Assembly (NCBI GenBank): GCA_028288625.1
Contig: JAQBNI010000092.1
Coordinates: 1 to 34,961 of the forward strand
Length of the DNA: 34,961 nucleotides
Origin: Bacteroidota bacterium
Lineage (GTDB): Bacteria; Bacteroidota; Bacteroidia; Chitinophagales; JADIYW01
Direction: 5' to 3'
The position numbers and the translations under genes are program-made. The notes below the pieces were generated by a model. That model ran no database searches, was not told where the DNA came from, and was given only the letters and a program-made list of their open reading frames with translations. Shown here piece after piece: positions 15,441 through 23,151 of this stretch. How positions within the stretch are numbered: position 1 is the first letter of the stretch; each line of letters opens with the position of its first letter.

Positions 15441-16799
15441 TTGAGAGATAAAAAATTAGCTGCTATTTTATTATTTGCATTGCTTACCAGGCTTGTTGTA
15501 TTTATTATTTTTCAGCCATGGAATGAAACAGTTGTTACAAATGACGTTTTTATTTATGATGCCATAGGGTATAACATCCTGGCGAAGTGCATTGCATTTA
15601 ATTTTTCTTTTTGCGCGGATACCTTCAGAACGCCGGTATACCCTGCATTTGTAGCTTTGTTTTACTGGCTGTTTGGTGTTAAGGTATGGGTTGTTTTGCT
15701 TGCACAAATACTTTTAAATGTGATCAGCGGATATCTTTTGTTTAAAATAAGTGAACGTTTATTTTTCAATAAAAACATCGGATATATTGCATTGATATTA
15801 TTTGCCCTGGATCCCCAGCAAATCATTTTCACTACTTATTTGTATACAGATACATTGTTTGTACTGTTTTTTCTATGGAGCATGTACTTATTCATTAAAG
15901 CAATTCAGGAAGGCAAATCAAGATTGTTTTTTTATTCAGGAATATTATTCGGGTTGACGATCTTAACAAGACCAATCGCAATCTATTTTCCTGTTTTATT
16001 ATTTGTATACATTATCGTGCAAAGAAATTTCTCACTTAAAATGAAATTAAGAAATGCCGTTCTGTTTACAGCATGTGCTTATTTAATGCTGGTTCCGTGG
16101 ATGTACAGGAATTATAAATCGTATGATCATTTTGCTTTAAGCTCAATCAATGGCTACAATCTTTTATTTTATAATGCAGCTTATACGGAAGTTAATAAAT
16201 CTCATAAAACTTATGACCAGGTGTGTAATGAATTTGTACAACTGGCAAAATCTGAAGCACCTGAAAATTTAAAATCACAAATGCCGCAAAATATAGAGCA
16301 GCGTTTACATGGATTGACATTTGAAAAATCTGATGTATATAATGATGTTGCAAAACAATATTTAAAAAAGAATTTATTTTCTGCTATTAAAGCGCATCTG
16401 TCAGGCAGTGTAAAGTTGCATTTGAATATGGGAAGTGAAGTGATCATGCAGCGATTGCATTTGCCTGTTAAGCGCTGGACGGATACTGAAAAATATTCGG
16501 GAAGTATTTTTACGCTCGCCAAGAGGTTTTTTAATTCTAAAACAACAGCAGAAGTAATTCTTGGATTGCTGGTGCTTGGATTTTTATTTTTTATTTATAT
16601 CACTGCTTTTATAGGACTCGTGCAGCTGTCTTTTGTGCAGAAACAATGGATGACAGCCATCTTTATCGTGATGCTGGTTGGTTATTTCGCATTTATCTCG
16701 GGCATTTTCTATACACCAAGATACAGGTTGCCGTTCATGCCTTTTTATATGCTGTTGAGCGGAATTTGTATTTCCGGATGGAAGAGAAGAATTTCCTAA
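15441..16799 (+). CDS. glycosyltransferase family 39-type membrane protein
   Basis: A 452-residue polytopic protein with about ten hydrophobic segments, related to ArnT/PMT-type GT39 proteins. The first loop after the opening helix carries the acidic residues expected of the catalytic base (TNDVFIYDAIGYN, Asp35 and Asp40), and RTPVYPAF and TRPIAIYFPVL match family positions. It probably transfers a sugar from a lipid carrier to an envelope acceptor. The start is a TTG at 15441; an in-frame stop upstream (15426) leaves no ATG, so TTG is the best choice. Its stop overlaps that of the convergent siroheme gene (16796-16799). It may be a single-gene unit. Confidence 0.78.
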   Translation: MRDKKLAAILLFALLTRLVVFIIFQPWNETVVTNDVFIYDAIGYNILAKCIAFNFSFCADTFRTPVYPAFVALFYWLFGVKVWVVLLAQILLNVISGYLLFKISERLFFNKNIGYIALILFALDPQQIIFTTYLYTDTLFVLFFLWSMYLFIKAIQEGKSRLFFYSGILFGLTILTRPIAIYFPVLLFVYIIVQRNFSLKMKLRNAVLFTACAYLMLVPWMYRNYKSYDHFALSSINGYNLLFYNAAYTEVNKSHKTYDQVCNEFVQLAKSEAPENLKSQMPQNIEQRLHGLTFEKSDVYNDVAKQYLKKNLFSAIKAHLSGSVKLHLNMGSEVIMQRLHLPVKRWTDTEKYSGSIFTLAKRFFNSKTTAEVILGLLVLGFLFFIYITAFIGLVQLSFVQKQWMTAIFIVMLVGYFAFISGIFYTPRYRLPFMPFYMLLSGICISGWKRRIS

Positions 16800-17377
16800 T
16801 CTTTATCTTTTTTTAGGAAAGATGAAGTGATCTCATTCAGCTTATCTACTTTATCCTTGAAATCTCCTTTTAAAGAATTTCTATATTGATTAAGATTTGT
16901 GATTAGTTCATTAATATTTTCAGGTAATACATCTTCAAAGAATTCACGCAACCGCTTTGATAGTGTAGGAGATTTTCCGTTTGTTGAAATTGCGATCTTT
17001 AAATCTCCCTTAGTAACAATACTTCCCAAATAAAAATCACACAGCTCCGGCGTATCTGCAACATTGATCAATATATTTTTATTCTTCGCCGCGCGATGTA
17101 TCTGCTGATTCAATTCTTTGTCGTTTGTCGCGGCAATAACGAGCTGTATATTTTCAAGATCTGATTCTTCAAATTCCTTATACTTAATTACTACTGACGA
17201 TCGACCATCGACCATCGACAAAATCTCCTGAGAGATCTTTTTCGCAATAACAGTAATATTTGATTCGGGTGAACTTTTTAAAAGCAATGAAATTTTTTCT
17301 GCAGCTACATTTCCACCACCGACAATTAATATATTGAAATTTTTAGTTTGCAGGAATATCGGGTAAAGCGTATTCAT
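16796..17377 (-). CDS. precorrin-2 dehydrogenase / sirohydrochlorin ferrochelatase (siroheme synthase N-domain)
   Basis: A 193-residue protein corresponding to the Met8p/CysG N-terminal half. The Rossmann NAD-binding motif is ILIVGGGNVAAEKISLLL, followed by ITVIAKKI. LVIAATNDKELNQQIHRAAKNKNILINVADTPELCDFYLGSIV is the family's core (cited as shorter pieces: LVIAATND and ADTPELCDFYLGSI). GDLKIAISTNGKSPTLSKRLREF supplies the end of the active-site region. It oxidises precorrin-2 and inserts iron to give siroheme, the cofactor of sulfite reductase. Its ATG overlaps the SUMT stop by 4 nt (ATGA), so it is coupled. An imperfect 7-nt tandem tract lies in the coding region at 17200-17219 (the MVDGRSS stretch). 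Confidence 0.88.
   Translation of the reverse strand: MNTLYPIFLQTKNFNILIVGGGNVAAEKISLLLKSSPESNITVIAKKISQEILSMVDGRSSVVIKYKEFEESDLENIQLVIAATNDKELNQQIHRAAKNKNILINVADTPELCDFYLGSIVTKGDLKIAISTNGKSPTLSKRLREFFEDVLPENINELITNLNQYRNSLKGDFKDKVDKLNEITSSFLKKDKD
17200..17219. repeat. 7-nt tandem tract inside siroheme synthase gene
   Basis: The plus strand reads ATCGACC ATCGACC ATCGAC, nearly three perfect copies of a 7-nt unit. It encodes the VDGRSS segment on the minus strand. A unit of 7 nt is not a multiple of three, so loss or gain of one copy would shift the frame. Confidence 0.7.
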
Positions 17378-18144
17378 ATTTTTTTTCCGGGGAATTTACC
17401 GGCATGTGCTTTTTCCTGCATCATGTAGTTTGAAGAATTTTCCACCACTTCACCCAACACAATAATTGCAGGAGATTTAATGTGATGCTCCGCTACCAGT
17501 TTTTCTATATCCGCTATTGTACCGGTAACCGATCTTTCATTTTGCAAGCTCCCGTTTTGAATAACGGCTACAGGTAATTCTTCGCCCCGGAACTTTTTAA
17601 AAATGGAAATGATCTTAGATAGCTGGCTCATGCCCATCAGCACAACAACCGTTGCAGAACTTTTTGCAGCTATTTCTATATCGCCGGATAATTTACATGC
17701 TGATGTTGTGCCTGTAGTGATCCATACACTTTCATTACTTCCGCGTTTAGTAAGTGGAATATTGTGCAGTGCAGGAATTCCTGTTGCGGAAGAAATTCCC
17801 GGAATCACTTCTGTTGCTATATCGAACTGCTGTGCATACTCCAGCTCTTCCTGTCCACGCCCGAAAATAAACGGGTCGCCACCTTTTAACCGTACCACAA
17901 TTTTATTTTGTAAGGCATGATGAACGATCAGCTTATTGATCTCTTCCTGTGAGGCATTGTGTTCTCCGTTGCGTTTCCCAACATAAATTTTTTCCGCTTT
18001 CTCTGCGTAATCCAGGAGATCAGTGTGTACCAATGCATCATACAATACTACATCCGCACGCTGCAAAGCTTTGATCCCTTTTAAAGAGATCAACTCCGGG
18101 TCGCCCGGTCCGGCACCTACCAGTATGAGTTTTTTTTGAGACAT
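17374..18144 (-). CDS. cobA: uroporphyrinogen-III C-methyltransferase (SUMT)
   Basis: A 256-residue SAM-dependent methyltransferase that converts uroporphyrinogen III to precorrin-2. Motifs present: VGAGPGDPELISLKGIKAL at the N-terminus, ADVVLYDALVH, YVGKRNGEH, VRLKGGDPFIFGRGQEE (the SAM/substrate loop), PGISSATGIPALHNIPLTKRG, and VLMGMSQL with ATVVV near residue 165. The length matches stand-alone SUMT, without a CysG fusion. It lies 11 nt after the sulfite reductase stop and overlaps the next gene, forming a reductase-cofactor operon. The coupling to siroheme synthesis suggests the operon supplies the cofactor together with its apoenzyme. Confidence 0.92.
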   Translation of the reverse strand: MSQKKLILVGAGPGDPELISLKGIKALQRADVVLYDALVHTDLLDYAEKAEKIYVGKRNGEHNASQEEINKLIVHHALQNKIVVRLKGGDPFIFGRGQEELEYAQQFDIATEVIPGISSATGIPALHNIPLTKRGSNESVWITTGTTSACKLSGDIEIAAKSSATVVVLMGMSQLSKIISIFKKFRGEELPVAVIQNGSLQNERSVTGTIADIEKLVAEHHIKSPAIIVLGEVVENSSNYMMQEKAHAGKFPGKKI

Positions 18145-18155
18145 GATGAAAGAAA

Positions 18156-20279
18156 TTATGCCTTATAGTTGCTTTCTACAACCAGCTTATCCGTGCCCAT
18201 TGTATTTTCCCTGTAAGCCATTACTTGTTTAAAAAGCTTTTCGAATTCAGAAACGTACGCTTCTGCAAATTCTTTTTCCGGTTCATTTTTATTGATGGAT
18301 AAAACTAAATTTTCAAATCCACCTTCCACTTTTAATTCTCCTGTTTCTACAAAAGTTTTATCAAAATCCTGCATGATCTTTATCTGCGTGTTACACTCAA
18401 CATCCTTACTCAATAGCATCGCTTTGGCAGCGATCACAAAACCGGTGTATGCATAATAAATTGCTTCCGCGTATTTTTCCTTTTTTAATGCTTCGCTCGC
18501 CTCCACCTGTTTATTATAGGCATCGCGGATAATCGTGCCGACCATGTCATACATGACACCTGCACATTCTCCCACACCGACTTCAGGTGTAAAATATTCT
18601 TCCATACCATAATCAAAATAATCATCATCCACAAATTTGCTTTGATCTGCAATTGGTTTCAACAAAGTATAGAAATAATTCTTTCCTAATCTTTTATAGT
18701 AATCATTAAAATATTCGGTGTCATTTCCATTCTGATCAAAATCATTCAGGATAGCGCGCAATGCATCCGGCATTTTTTTCGTAGGCAATTTTACGATCTT
18801 ATCACCAACAGTTCCGTTTCCGTTTTGGTCAACGCCGCCGCCTAATGCGATCTGCATGGCAGGCGCTACTTTATCACCAACACGTATAGAGCTTCCATGC
18901 AAACCAATACTTGCCGACATATGCTGTCCGCATGAATTCATACAGCCGCTCATTTTAATATGAATTGCTTTATCAAAAATGAGATCGTAATATTCTTTTT
19001 GAATCACATCTTCCAGAATTTTTGCAAGCGTCATACTATTCGTTACGCCGAGGTTACAGGTATCTGTTCCCGGGCAAGTAGTAATGTCCGCAATAGTTCC
19101 GTAGCCCGGATTTGCAAAACCCAATTCACTCAAAACACTATATACATAATGCAATGCAGCCTTGCGTACAAATTTGATCACCATATTCTGGTTCATCGTT
19201 ACGCGCATATCCTGCGATGCATAATCATTTACAAGCTGTGCTAATTTCCTCGCTTCATCCGGTTTAATATCTCCGTTCGTTACCTTGAGATACACACCAT
19301 AAAAACCTTTTTGTTTTTGCTCGAAAACATTTGTCTTCAACCAATCCTCATATAATTTCTGATCTGCAATTTCAACTTGCGGTATTTCTTTTTCTGCTGC
19401 AGGTTTCTGCTCAGGCACAGAATAAATATCGATCGGATATGATTTTACTTTATTGGCAACGCGCTCTTCATTTATCAATTCAAGAAACTTTGGCAAGCCA
19501 AGATCTTTCACCAAATATTTCATGCGCGCCTTATGTCTTCGAACGCGCTCTCCATAACGATCAAAAACACGCAAGCCCGCTTCAATAAACGGAATGATCT
19601 GGTCTTCCTCTAAAAATTCAAATGCAGTTTGCGCAGTGAATGCCTGCGCGCCAAGTCCACCGCCGACAACCACTTTAAAACCACGCTTGCCATCTACGAT
19701 CTTTGGAATGAAACCAAAATCGTGGATGTATGTAAATGCAGTATCCTTTTCGGAAGATGAAAATGCAATTTTATTTTTCCTACCCATATCCTGGCAAATC
19801 GGATTGCGCAAAAAGAAACGGAATGCTTCAAAGGTATAAGGAGAAACATCAAATAACTCATCGGGATCTACGCCCGCCTGGTCGGAACATGTAATATTCC
19901 TAACGGTATTGCCGCACGCTTCACGCCCTGTGATGCCAACATCTTCCAAACCTGTCCAGACTGCAGGTGCATTCTCCACTTTTAAAAAATGAAGCTGGAT
20001 ATCCTGGCGGGTAGTGAGGTGCAGGTTGGCATTACAATACTGCTCGGACAGTTCCGCAACGCGAATAATTTGCGGCGGTGTGATCCTTCCCATCGGTAAT
20101 TTGATGCGAAACATCTGAACGCCTAGTTGGCGCTGTCCATATATACCACGGGTTAAACGAAAAGCCTTGAACTTGTCTTCCGGCATTTCTTCATTCTTAA
20201 ATGAAGTGATCTTTTGCTGCAATTCGAAAATATCTCTTGCGGCTTCCGGGGTGATGTTTTTTGTGATGGTTACTGACAT
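18156..20279 (-). CDS. siroheme-Fe4S4 sulfite reductase (single chain, HEPN-type C-terminus)
   Basis: A 707-residue hemoprotein of the nitrite/sulfite reductase family. Two ferredoxin-like half domains are seen (RQLGVQMFRIKLPMGRITP and KPDEARKLAQLV). The siroheme/[4Fe-4S] cysteines are Cys402 and Cys408 (CPGTDTCNLG) and Cys446 and Cys450 (SGCMNSCGQ). The last ~110 residues (AIYYAYTGFVIAAKAMLL) resemble a HEPN-like helical tail seen in Bacteroidota reductases. It reduces sulfite to sulfide (or nitrite to ammonia). The Cys-rich leader upstream argues strongly for sulfite. It is first in an operon with SUMT and siroheme synthase. It starts at ATG 20279, after a terminator that must be passed by antitermination. 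Confidence 0.85.
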   Translation of the reverse strand: MSVTITKNITPEAARDIFELQQKITSFKNEEMPEDKFKAFRLTRGIYGQRQLGVQMFRIKLPMGRITPPQIIRVAELSEQYCNANLHLTTRQDIQLHFLKVENAPAVWTGLEDVGITGREACGNTVRNITCSDQAGVDPDELFDVSPYTFEAFRFFLRNPICQDMGRKNKIAFSSSEKDTAFTYIHDFGFIPKIVDGKRGFKVVVGGGLGAQAFTAQTAFEFLEEDQIIPFIEAGLRVFDRYGERVRRHKARMKYLVKDLGLPKFLELINEERVANKVKSYPIDIYSVPEQKPAAEKEIPQVEIADQKLYEDWLKTNVFEQKQKGFYGVYLKVTNGDIKPDEARKLAQLVNDYASQDMRVTMNQNMVIKFVRKAALHYVYSVLSELGFANPGYGTIADITTCPGTDTCNLGVTNSMTLAKILEDVIQKEYYDLIFDKAIHIKMSGCMNSCGQHMSASIGLHGSSIRVGDKVAPAMQIALGGGVDQNGNGTVGDKIVKLPTKKMPDALRAILNDFDQNGNDTEYFNDYYKRLGKNYFYTLLKPIADQSKFVDDDYFDYGMEEYFTPEVGVGECAGVMYDMVGTIIRDAYNKQVEASEALKKEKYAEAIYYAYTGFVIAAKAMLLSKDVECNTQIKIMQDFDKTFVETGELKVEGGFENLVLSINKNEPEKEFAEAYVSEFEKLFKQVMAYRENTMGTDKLVVESNYKA

Positions 20280-20361
20280 ATAGATTTTTAGTTAGATTCT
20301 CATTTCTAATAACTCAAAACTTTGTTAATGCAAGGTTTCTGGCGTTGCTCGAAATGACTAC

Positions 20362-20394
20362 AAAAAAAGCCTGTCGCAATTAATGGACAGGCTT
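20362..20394 (-). terminator. attenuator terminator upstream of sulfite reductase
   Basis: On the minus strand AAGCCTGTC pairs with GACAGGCTT (20386-20394 with 20367-20375), 9 pairs with a 10-nt loop, followed by five T residues. It lies between the leader ORF stop and the sulfite reductase ATG, about 85 nt upstream of the ATG. Confidence 0.88.
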
Positions 20395-20421
20395 GTATTT
20401 TTAATTATTCAACCTATCCGT

Positions 20422-20472
20422 TTATAACGGACAAACACAACAACAATTGCATCGGTTGAATTTGCTTTTCAT
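20422..20472 (-). CDS. Cys-rich leader peptide
   Basis: A 16-codon ORF encoding MKSKFNRCNCCCVCPL with five Cys codons out of 16 (codons 8, 10-12 and 14). It ends at TAA and is followed by a hairpin and an intrinsic terminator, before the sulfite reductase ATG. It shares the MKS start and Cys content with the leader at 7550-7612, while the rest of the sequence is unlike, which points to selection for Cys codons rather than recent duplication. The ATG lies just after an A/T-rich stretch (TAAATTCG) that could serve as a -7 element, in which case the mRNA would be nearly leaderless. Confidence 0.78.
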   Translation of the reverse strand: MKSKFNRCNCCCVCPL

Positions 20473-20537
20473 TTATCGAATTTAATAATAATTATGCGAA
20501 AATGCTTGGTGTTAATGATTTTTTAAAGGAATCACAA

Positions 20538-21131
20538 TTACTCGTTCTCTGCTACGACTTCCTGCACTTCCGGAACAAACCGTTTCAGCAGGTTTTCTAT
20601 ACCTTGTTTTAGCGTTACTACACTCGAAGGGCAGCCGCTGCACGATCCCTGTAGTTGAAGCGTTAATTTTCCATCTTCAAATTTTACAAAGCTGATATTA
20701 CCGCCATCCATTTCAACGGCAGGCTTTACATATTTATCCAAAGCTCCTTTTATGCGGATCTCCACATCACTGTCTGTATCATTAACGGTGTTTGTTGCAG
20801 TCTTCTCGTGCTTAACAAAATTATCTGTGAGTATAGGTAGTTTATTTTCTATCGAGGATTTGATATAATCCTTGATCGGGATCATCATTTCGGGCCATTG
20901 CTTTTCTTCATTCTTTGTAACCGTCACAAAATTATTGCTGATGTAAACGTTGGTAACGCCATCAAATCCAAATATTCCTTTTGCGAGCGGCGCCTGGTCG
21001 GTTTCTTCCATTGATTGGAATTCAACAAAATCATTCAGCAATAAAGGTTTATTGGTGACGAATTTCAGCGTATTCGGATTTGGCGTTGATTCTGTATAAA
21101 TGATAACCGGTATTTCTGTTGGAGTATCCAT
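20538..21131 (-). CDS. Nfu/NifU-type iron-sulfur carrier
   Basis: A 197-residue protein with two parts: an N-terminal Nfu_N domain (YTESTPNPNTLKFVTNKPLL, FGFDGVTNVYISNNFVTVTK) and a C-terminal NifU-like domain with the cluster-binding Cys164-x-x-Cys167 in GSCSGCPSS. It carries [4Fe-4S] clusters to apo-proteins in the cytoplasm. It lies upstream of the sulfite reductase leader on the same strand, about 65 nt away. A cluster carrier next to a [4Fe-4S] enzyme is suggestive, but the intervening attenuator makes the reductase operon independently regulated. It starts at ATG. Confidence 0.9.
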   Translation of the reverse strand: MDTPTEIPVIIYTESTPNPNTLKFVTNKPLLLNDFVEFQSMEETDQAPLAKGIFGFDGVTNVYISNNFVTVTKNEEKQWPEMMIPIKDYIKSSIENKLPILTDNFVKHEKTATNTVNDTDSDVEIRIKGALDKYVKPAVEMDGGNISFVKFEDGKLTLQLQGSCSGCPSSVVTLKQGIENLLKRFVPEVQEVVAENE

Positions 21132-21190
21132 TGATTTAATTGAAGTATGTTTTTAAATAACAAGATGTTTTGAAGAGAAGTTCATTACCG

Positions 21191-21952
21191 CTAATTTCCT
21201 TTGTAAGTAATTGTTGCATTGGCTTGTGCGGTAGGCTGGATCAGCATTTCCTCGATATTGACATGTGCAGGCTGTGTTGCCATAAAATAAATGCTCTCCG
21301 CAACATCCTCCGCTTTCAACGGCTGGTAGCCTTCATACATGGCTCCCGCTTTTTTAGTATCCCATTTGAAACGCACTAACGAAAATTCTGTTTCGGCAGC
21401 ACCGGGACTAATCACGGAAACCTTTATGTTGTGATGCACCATGTCGATTCTTGCACTGCGGCTGATAGCACGTACCGCGTGTTTTGTTGCGCAGTATACA
21501 TTTCCGCCTCCGTATACTTCCCAGCCAGCAAGCGAGGAAACATTGATGATATGACCTTTTTTTCGTGCGATCATTAACGGGCTAACCTCTCTCAACATAT
21601 ACAACAAGCCCTTCACATTGGTATCGATCATTTGTTCCCAGTCATCATACACACCTTCCTGGATCGGACCTCGTCCCGCACCTAATCCGGCGTTGTTTAA
21701 TAACACATCAATATTTTTCCACTTTTCATTTAATGATGCTACTGCGGACTTCACTTCTTCCAATTCTTTCACATCAAAATTTAAAGAAAGTACGTCAACA
21801 TTATATTTTTCTTGCAGGGTAGTTTCCAGTTTTTGCAGCCTGTCATTTCTGCGTCCTGTAATAATAATATCCCATTTATTCTGCGCAAATTTATGAGCAG
21901 CCGCTTCACCAAAACCCGAAGTGGCGCCGGTTATCAGAATGATGTTGTTCAT
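21191..21952 (-). CDS. short-chain dehydrogenase/reductase
   Basis: A 253-residue classical SDR. The cofactor motif is ITGATSGFGEAAA (TGxxxGxG), with ITGRRNDRL favouring NADP(H). NNAG, the serine in INVSSLAG (Ser139/140), Tyr153 and Lys157 (YCATK) complete the catalytic set. It resembles the YdfG-type serine/3-hydroxy acid dehydrogenase group in overall layout, but the substrate cannot be assigned. I use the ATG at 21952; the frame opens nine bases earlier at a TTG. It lies 59 nt upstream of the Nfu gene on the same strand. Confidence 0.85.
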   Translation of the reverse strand: MNNIILITGATSGFGEAAAHKFAQNKWDIIITGRRNDRLQKLETTLQEKYNVDVLSLNFDVKELEEVKSAVASLNEKWKNIDVLLNNAGLGAGRGPIQEGVYDDWEQMIDTNVKGLLYMLREVSPLMIARKKGHIINVSSLAGWEVYGGGNVYCATKHAVRAISRSARIDMVHHNIKVSVISPGAAETEFSLVRFKWDTKKAGAMYEGYQPLKAEDVAESIYFMATQPAHVNIEEMLIQPTAQANATITYKGN

Positions 21953-22000
21953 TGCATGCAAAAGTAAGAATTAAGTTGTTAATTTTATTTCAAACTATAG

Positions 22001-22330
22001 ATGATGACCATACAGGATGCGCAAACTACTATTGATAACTGGATAAAAACCAAGGGTGTCCGTTATTTTAATGAACTGACCAACATGGCGATATTATCGG
22101 AAGAAGTGGGAGAAGTTGCGAGAATTATTGCACGTCAATACGGGGAGCAGTCTTTTAAAGAATCCGATAAGGAACATGATCTTGCAGACGAGCTCGCAGA
22201 CGTATTGTTCGTCCTGATTTGTATTGCTAACCAAACCGGTGTAGATCTGACTGATGCTCTTGAAAAAAATCTTTCCAAAAAAACAGACCGGGATACGCTC
22301 CGGCATCAGAATAATGAAAAACTGAAATAG
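22001..22330 (+). CDS. MazG-like nucleotide pyrophosphohydrolase
   Basis: A 109-residue single-domain MazG/all-alpha NTP pyrophosphatase. The metal-binding motifs are EEVGEVARII (Glu-Glu-x-x-Glu) and DLADELADVLFVL (Asp/Glu-x-x-Asp), as in the family. It hydrolyses nucleoside triphosphates to the monophosphate, probably for nucleotide pool cleaning. Two ATGs are adjacent at the start (22001 and 22004). It is divergent from the SDR gene 48 nt away. Confidence 0.85.
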   Translation: MMTIQDAQTTIDNWIKTKGVRYFNELTNMAILSEEVGEVARIIARQYGEQSFKESDKEHDLADELADVLFVLICIANQTGVDLTDALEKNLSKKTDRDTLRHQNNEKLK

Positions 22331-22405
22331 CACAGCCTACATTATTGCTCAAATATTTTTCATCATTAACAAAAATCCTTACCTTGTATTATAAAATCAT
22401 ACGAT

Positions 22406-23014
22406 ATGAAAGTACTAAAATGGATATTAATCGCCGGTGTAGCGCTCTTGCTGGCAGGAGTGATCAGCACCTTTTTTATGTCTGAAAATTTCAGAATAAG
22501 TCAAACCCAAATCATCAAAGCCTCCCCGGAAGCCGTGTATGACCAGCTTGCAACCCCAAAAAACTGGAAAAATTGGTCGTACTGGCAAGGTCTGGATGAT
22601 AAAATGGCTATTACTTATAATGATATTCCTTCCGGTGAAGGCGCAAGCTATTCCTGGAAAAGCGAAAAGAAATCATTGGGAAGCGGCTCCTTCATCATTG
22701 TCCATGCAGATCCAAATCAATATATCCTCGGGAAACTCACGTTTGACGGTCACGGAGACGCAACCTCCGAATATATACTTAAACCTGTGGAAGGCGGGAC
22801 TGAAGTCACCAGTGCAATGAATTCAGAAACCAAGGGAATCTTTAGCAAGCTGATGGGACGTGTGATGATGAAACCAATGATGGCTAAGGCATTTAAGGCG
22901 AGCGCAGATAAAATGTCAACCTATTTAGAATCGAATCCTGCTGTTGCAAAAAAAGGAATTGATTCAGTTTCTCTTACTGCACGAGACTGCACTGCAGTTC
23001 CTGCGGCAAAATAA
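22406..23014 (+). CDS. SRPBCC (START/polyketide-cyclase-like) family protein
   Basis: A 202-residue protein with one N-terminal membrane helix (LKWILIAGVALLLAGVISTFF) and a SRPBCC domain. FRISQTQIIKASPEAVYDQL and NWKNWSYW are typical of the fold's first strand and helices. The domain binds hydrophobic ligands; the ligand is unknown. It is membrane-anchored and probably faces the periplasm. It is followed by an intrinsic terminator. It starts at ATG. Confidence 0.8.
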   Translation: MKVLKWILIAGVALLLAGVISTFFMSENFRISQTQIIKASPEAVYDQLATPKNWKNWSYWQGLDDKMAITYNDIPSGEGASYSWKSEKKSLGSGSFIIVHADPNQYILGKLTFDGHGDATSEYILKPVEGGTEVTSAMNSETKGIFSKLMGRVMMKPMMAKAFKASADKMSTYLESNPAVAKKGIDSVSLTARDCTAVPAAK

Positions 23015-23042
23015 TTTGTAATTTTGTCATATTATATATTCT

Positions 23043-23075
23043 AAATGCGGACAATATGTCCGCATTTTTGTTTTT
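23043..23075 (+). terminator. intrinsic terminator after SRPBCC gene
   Basis: AAATGCGGAC pairs with GTCCGCATTT across loop AATAT (10 pairs), then TTG and TTTTT. It lies 28 nt after the stop at 23014 and isolates the Hsp20 gene. Confidence 0.88.
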
Positions 23076-23151
23076 ATTGCTCTGTATTTAACCGATGGAA
23101 TAACTTTTGAAATCTTCAGATCAAATATTATTAACCGCTAAAAACAAAAAT

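Larger units (their letters stand above)
20362..20472 (-). promoter_or_regulatory. putative cysteine-responsive attenuator of the sulfite reductase operon
   Basis: Three alternative structures can be drawn. (1) A pause hairpin TCCGTT-ATA-AACGGA (20417-20431) sits at the end of the leader ORF. (2) An antiterminator pairs GGATAGGTTG (20410-20419) with CAA(G)CCTGTCC (20385-20395), ten pairs with one bulge and one G-U. (3) The terminator (20367-20394) shares its 5' arm with the antiterminator. The 3' arm of hairpin 1 overlaps the antiterminator strand, so 1 and 2 exclude each other, and 2 excludes 3. Stalling at the Cys codons blocks hairpin 1, lets 2 form, and gives read-through. Drawn by hand without computed energies. 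Confidence 0.75.
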
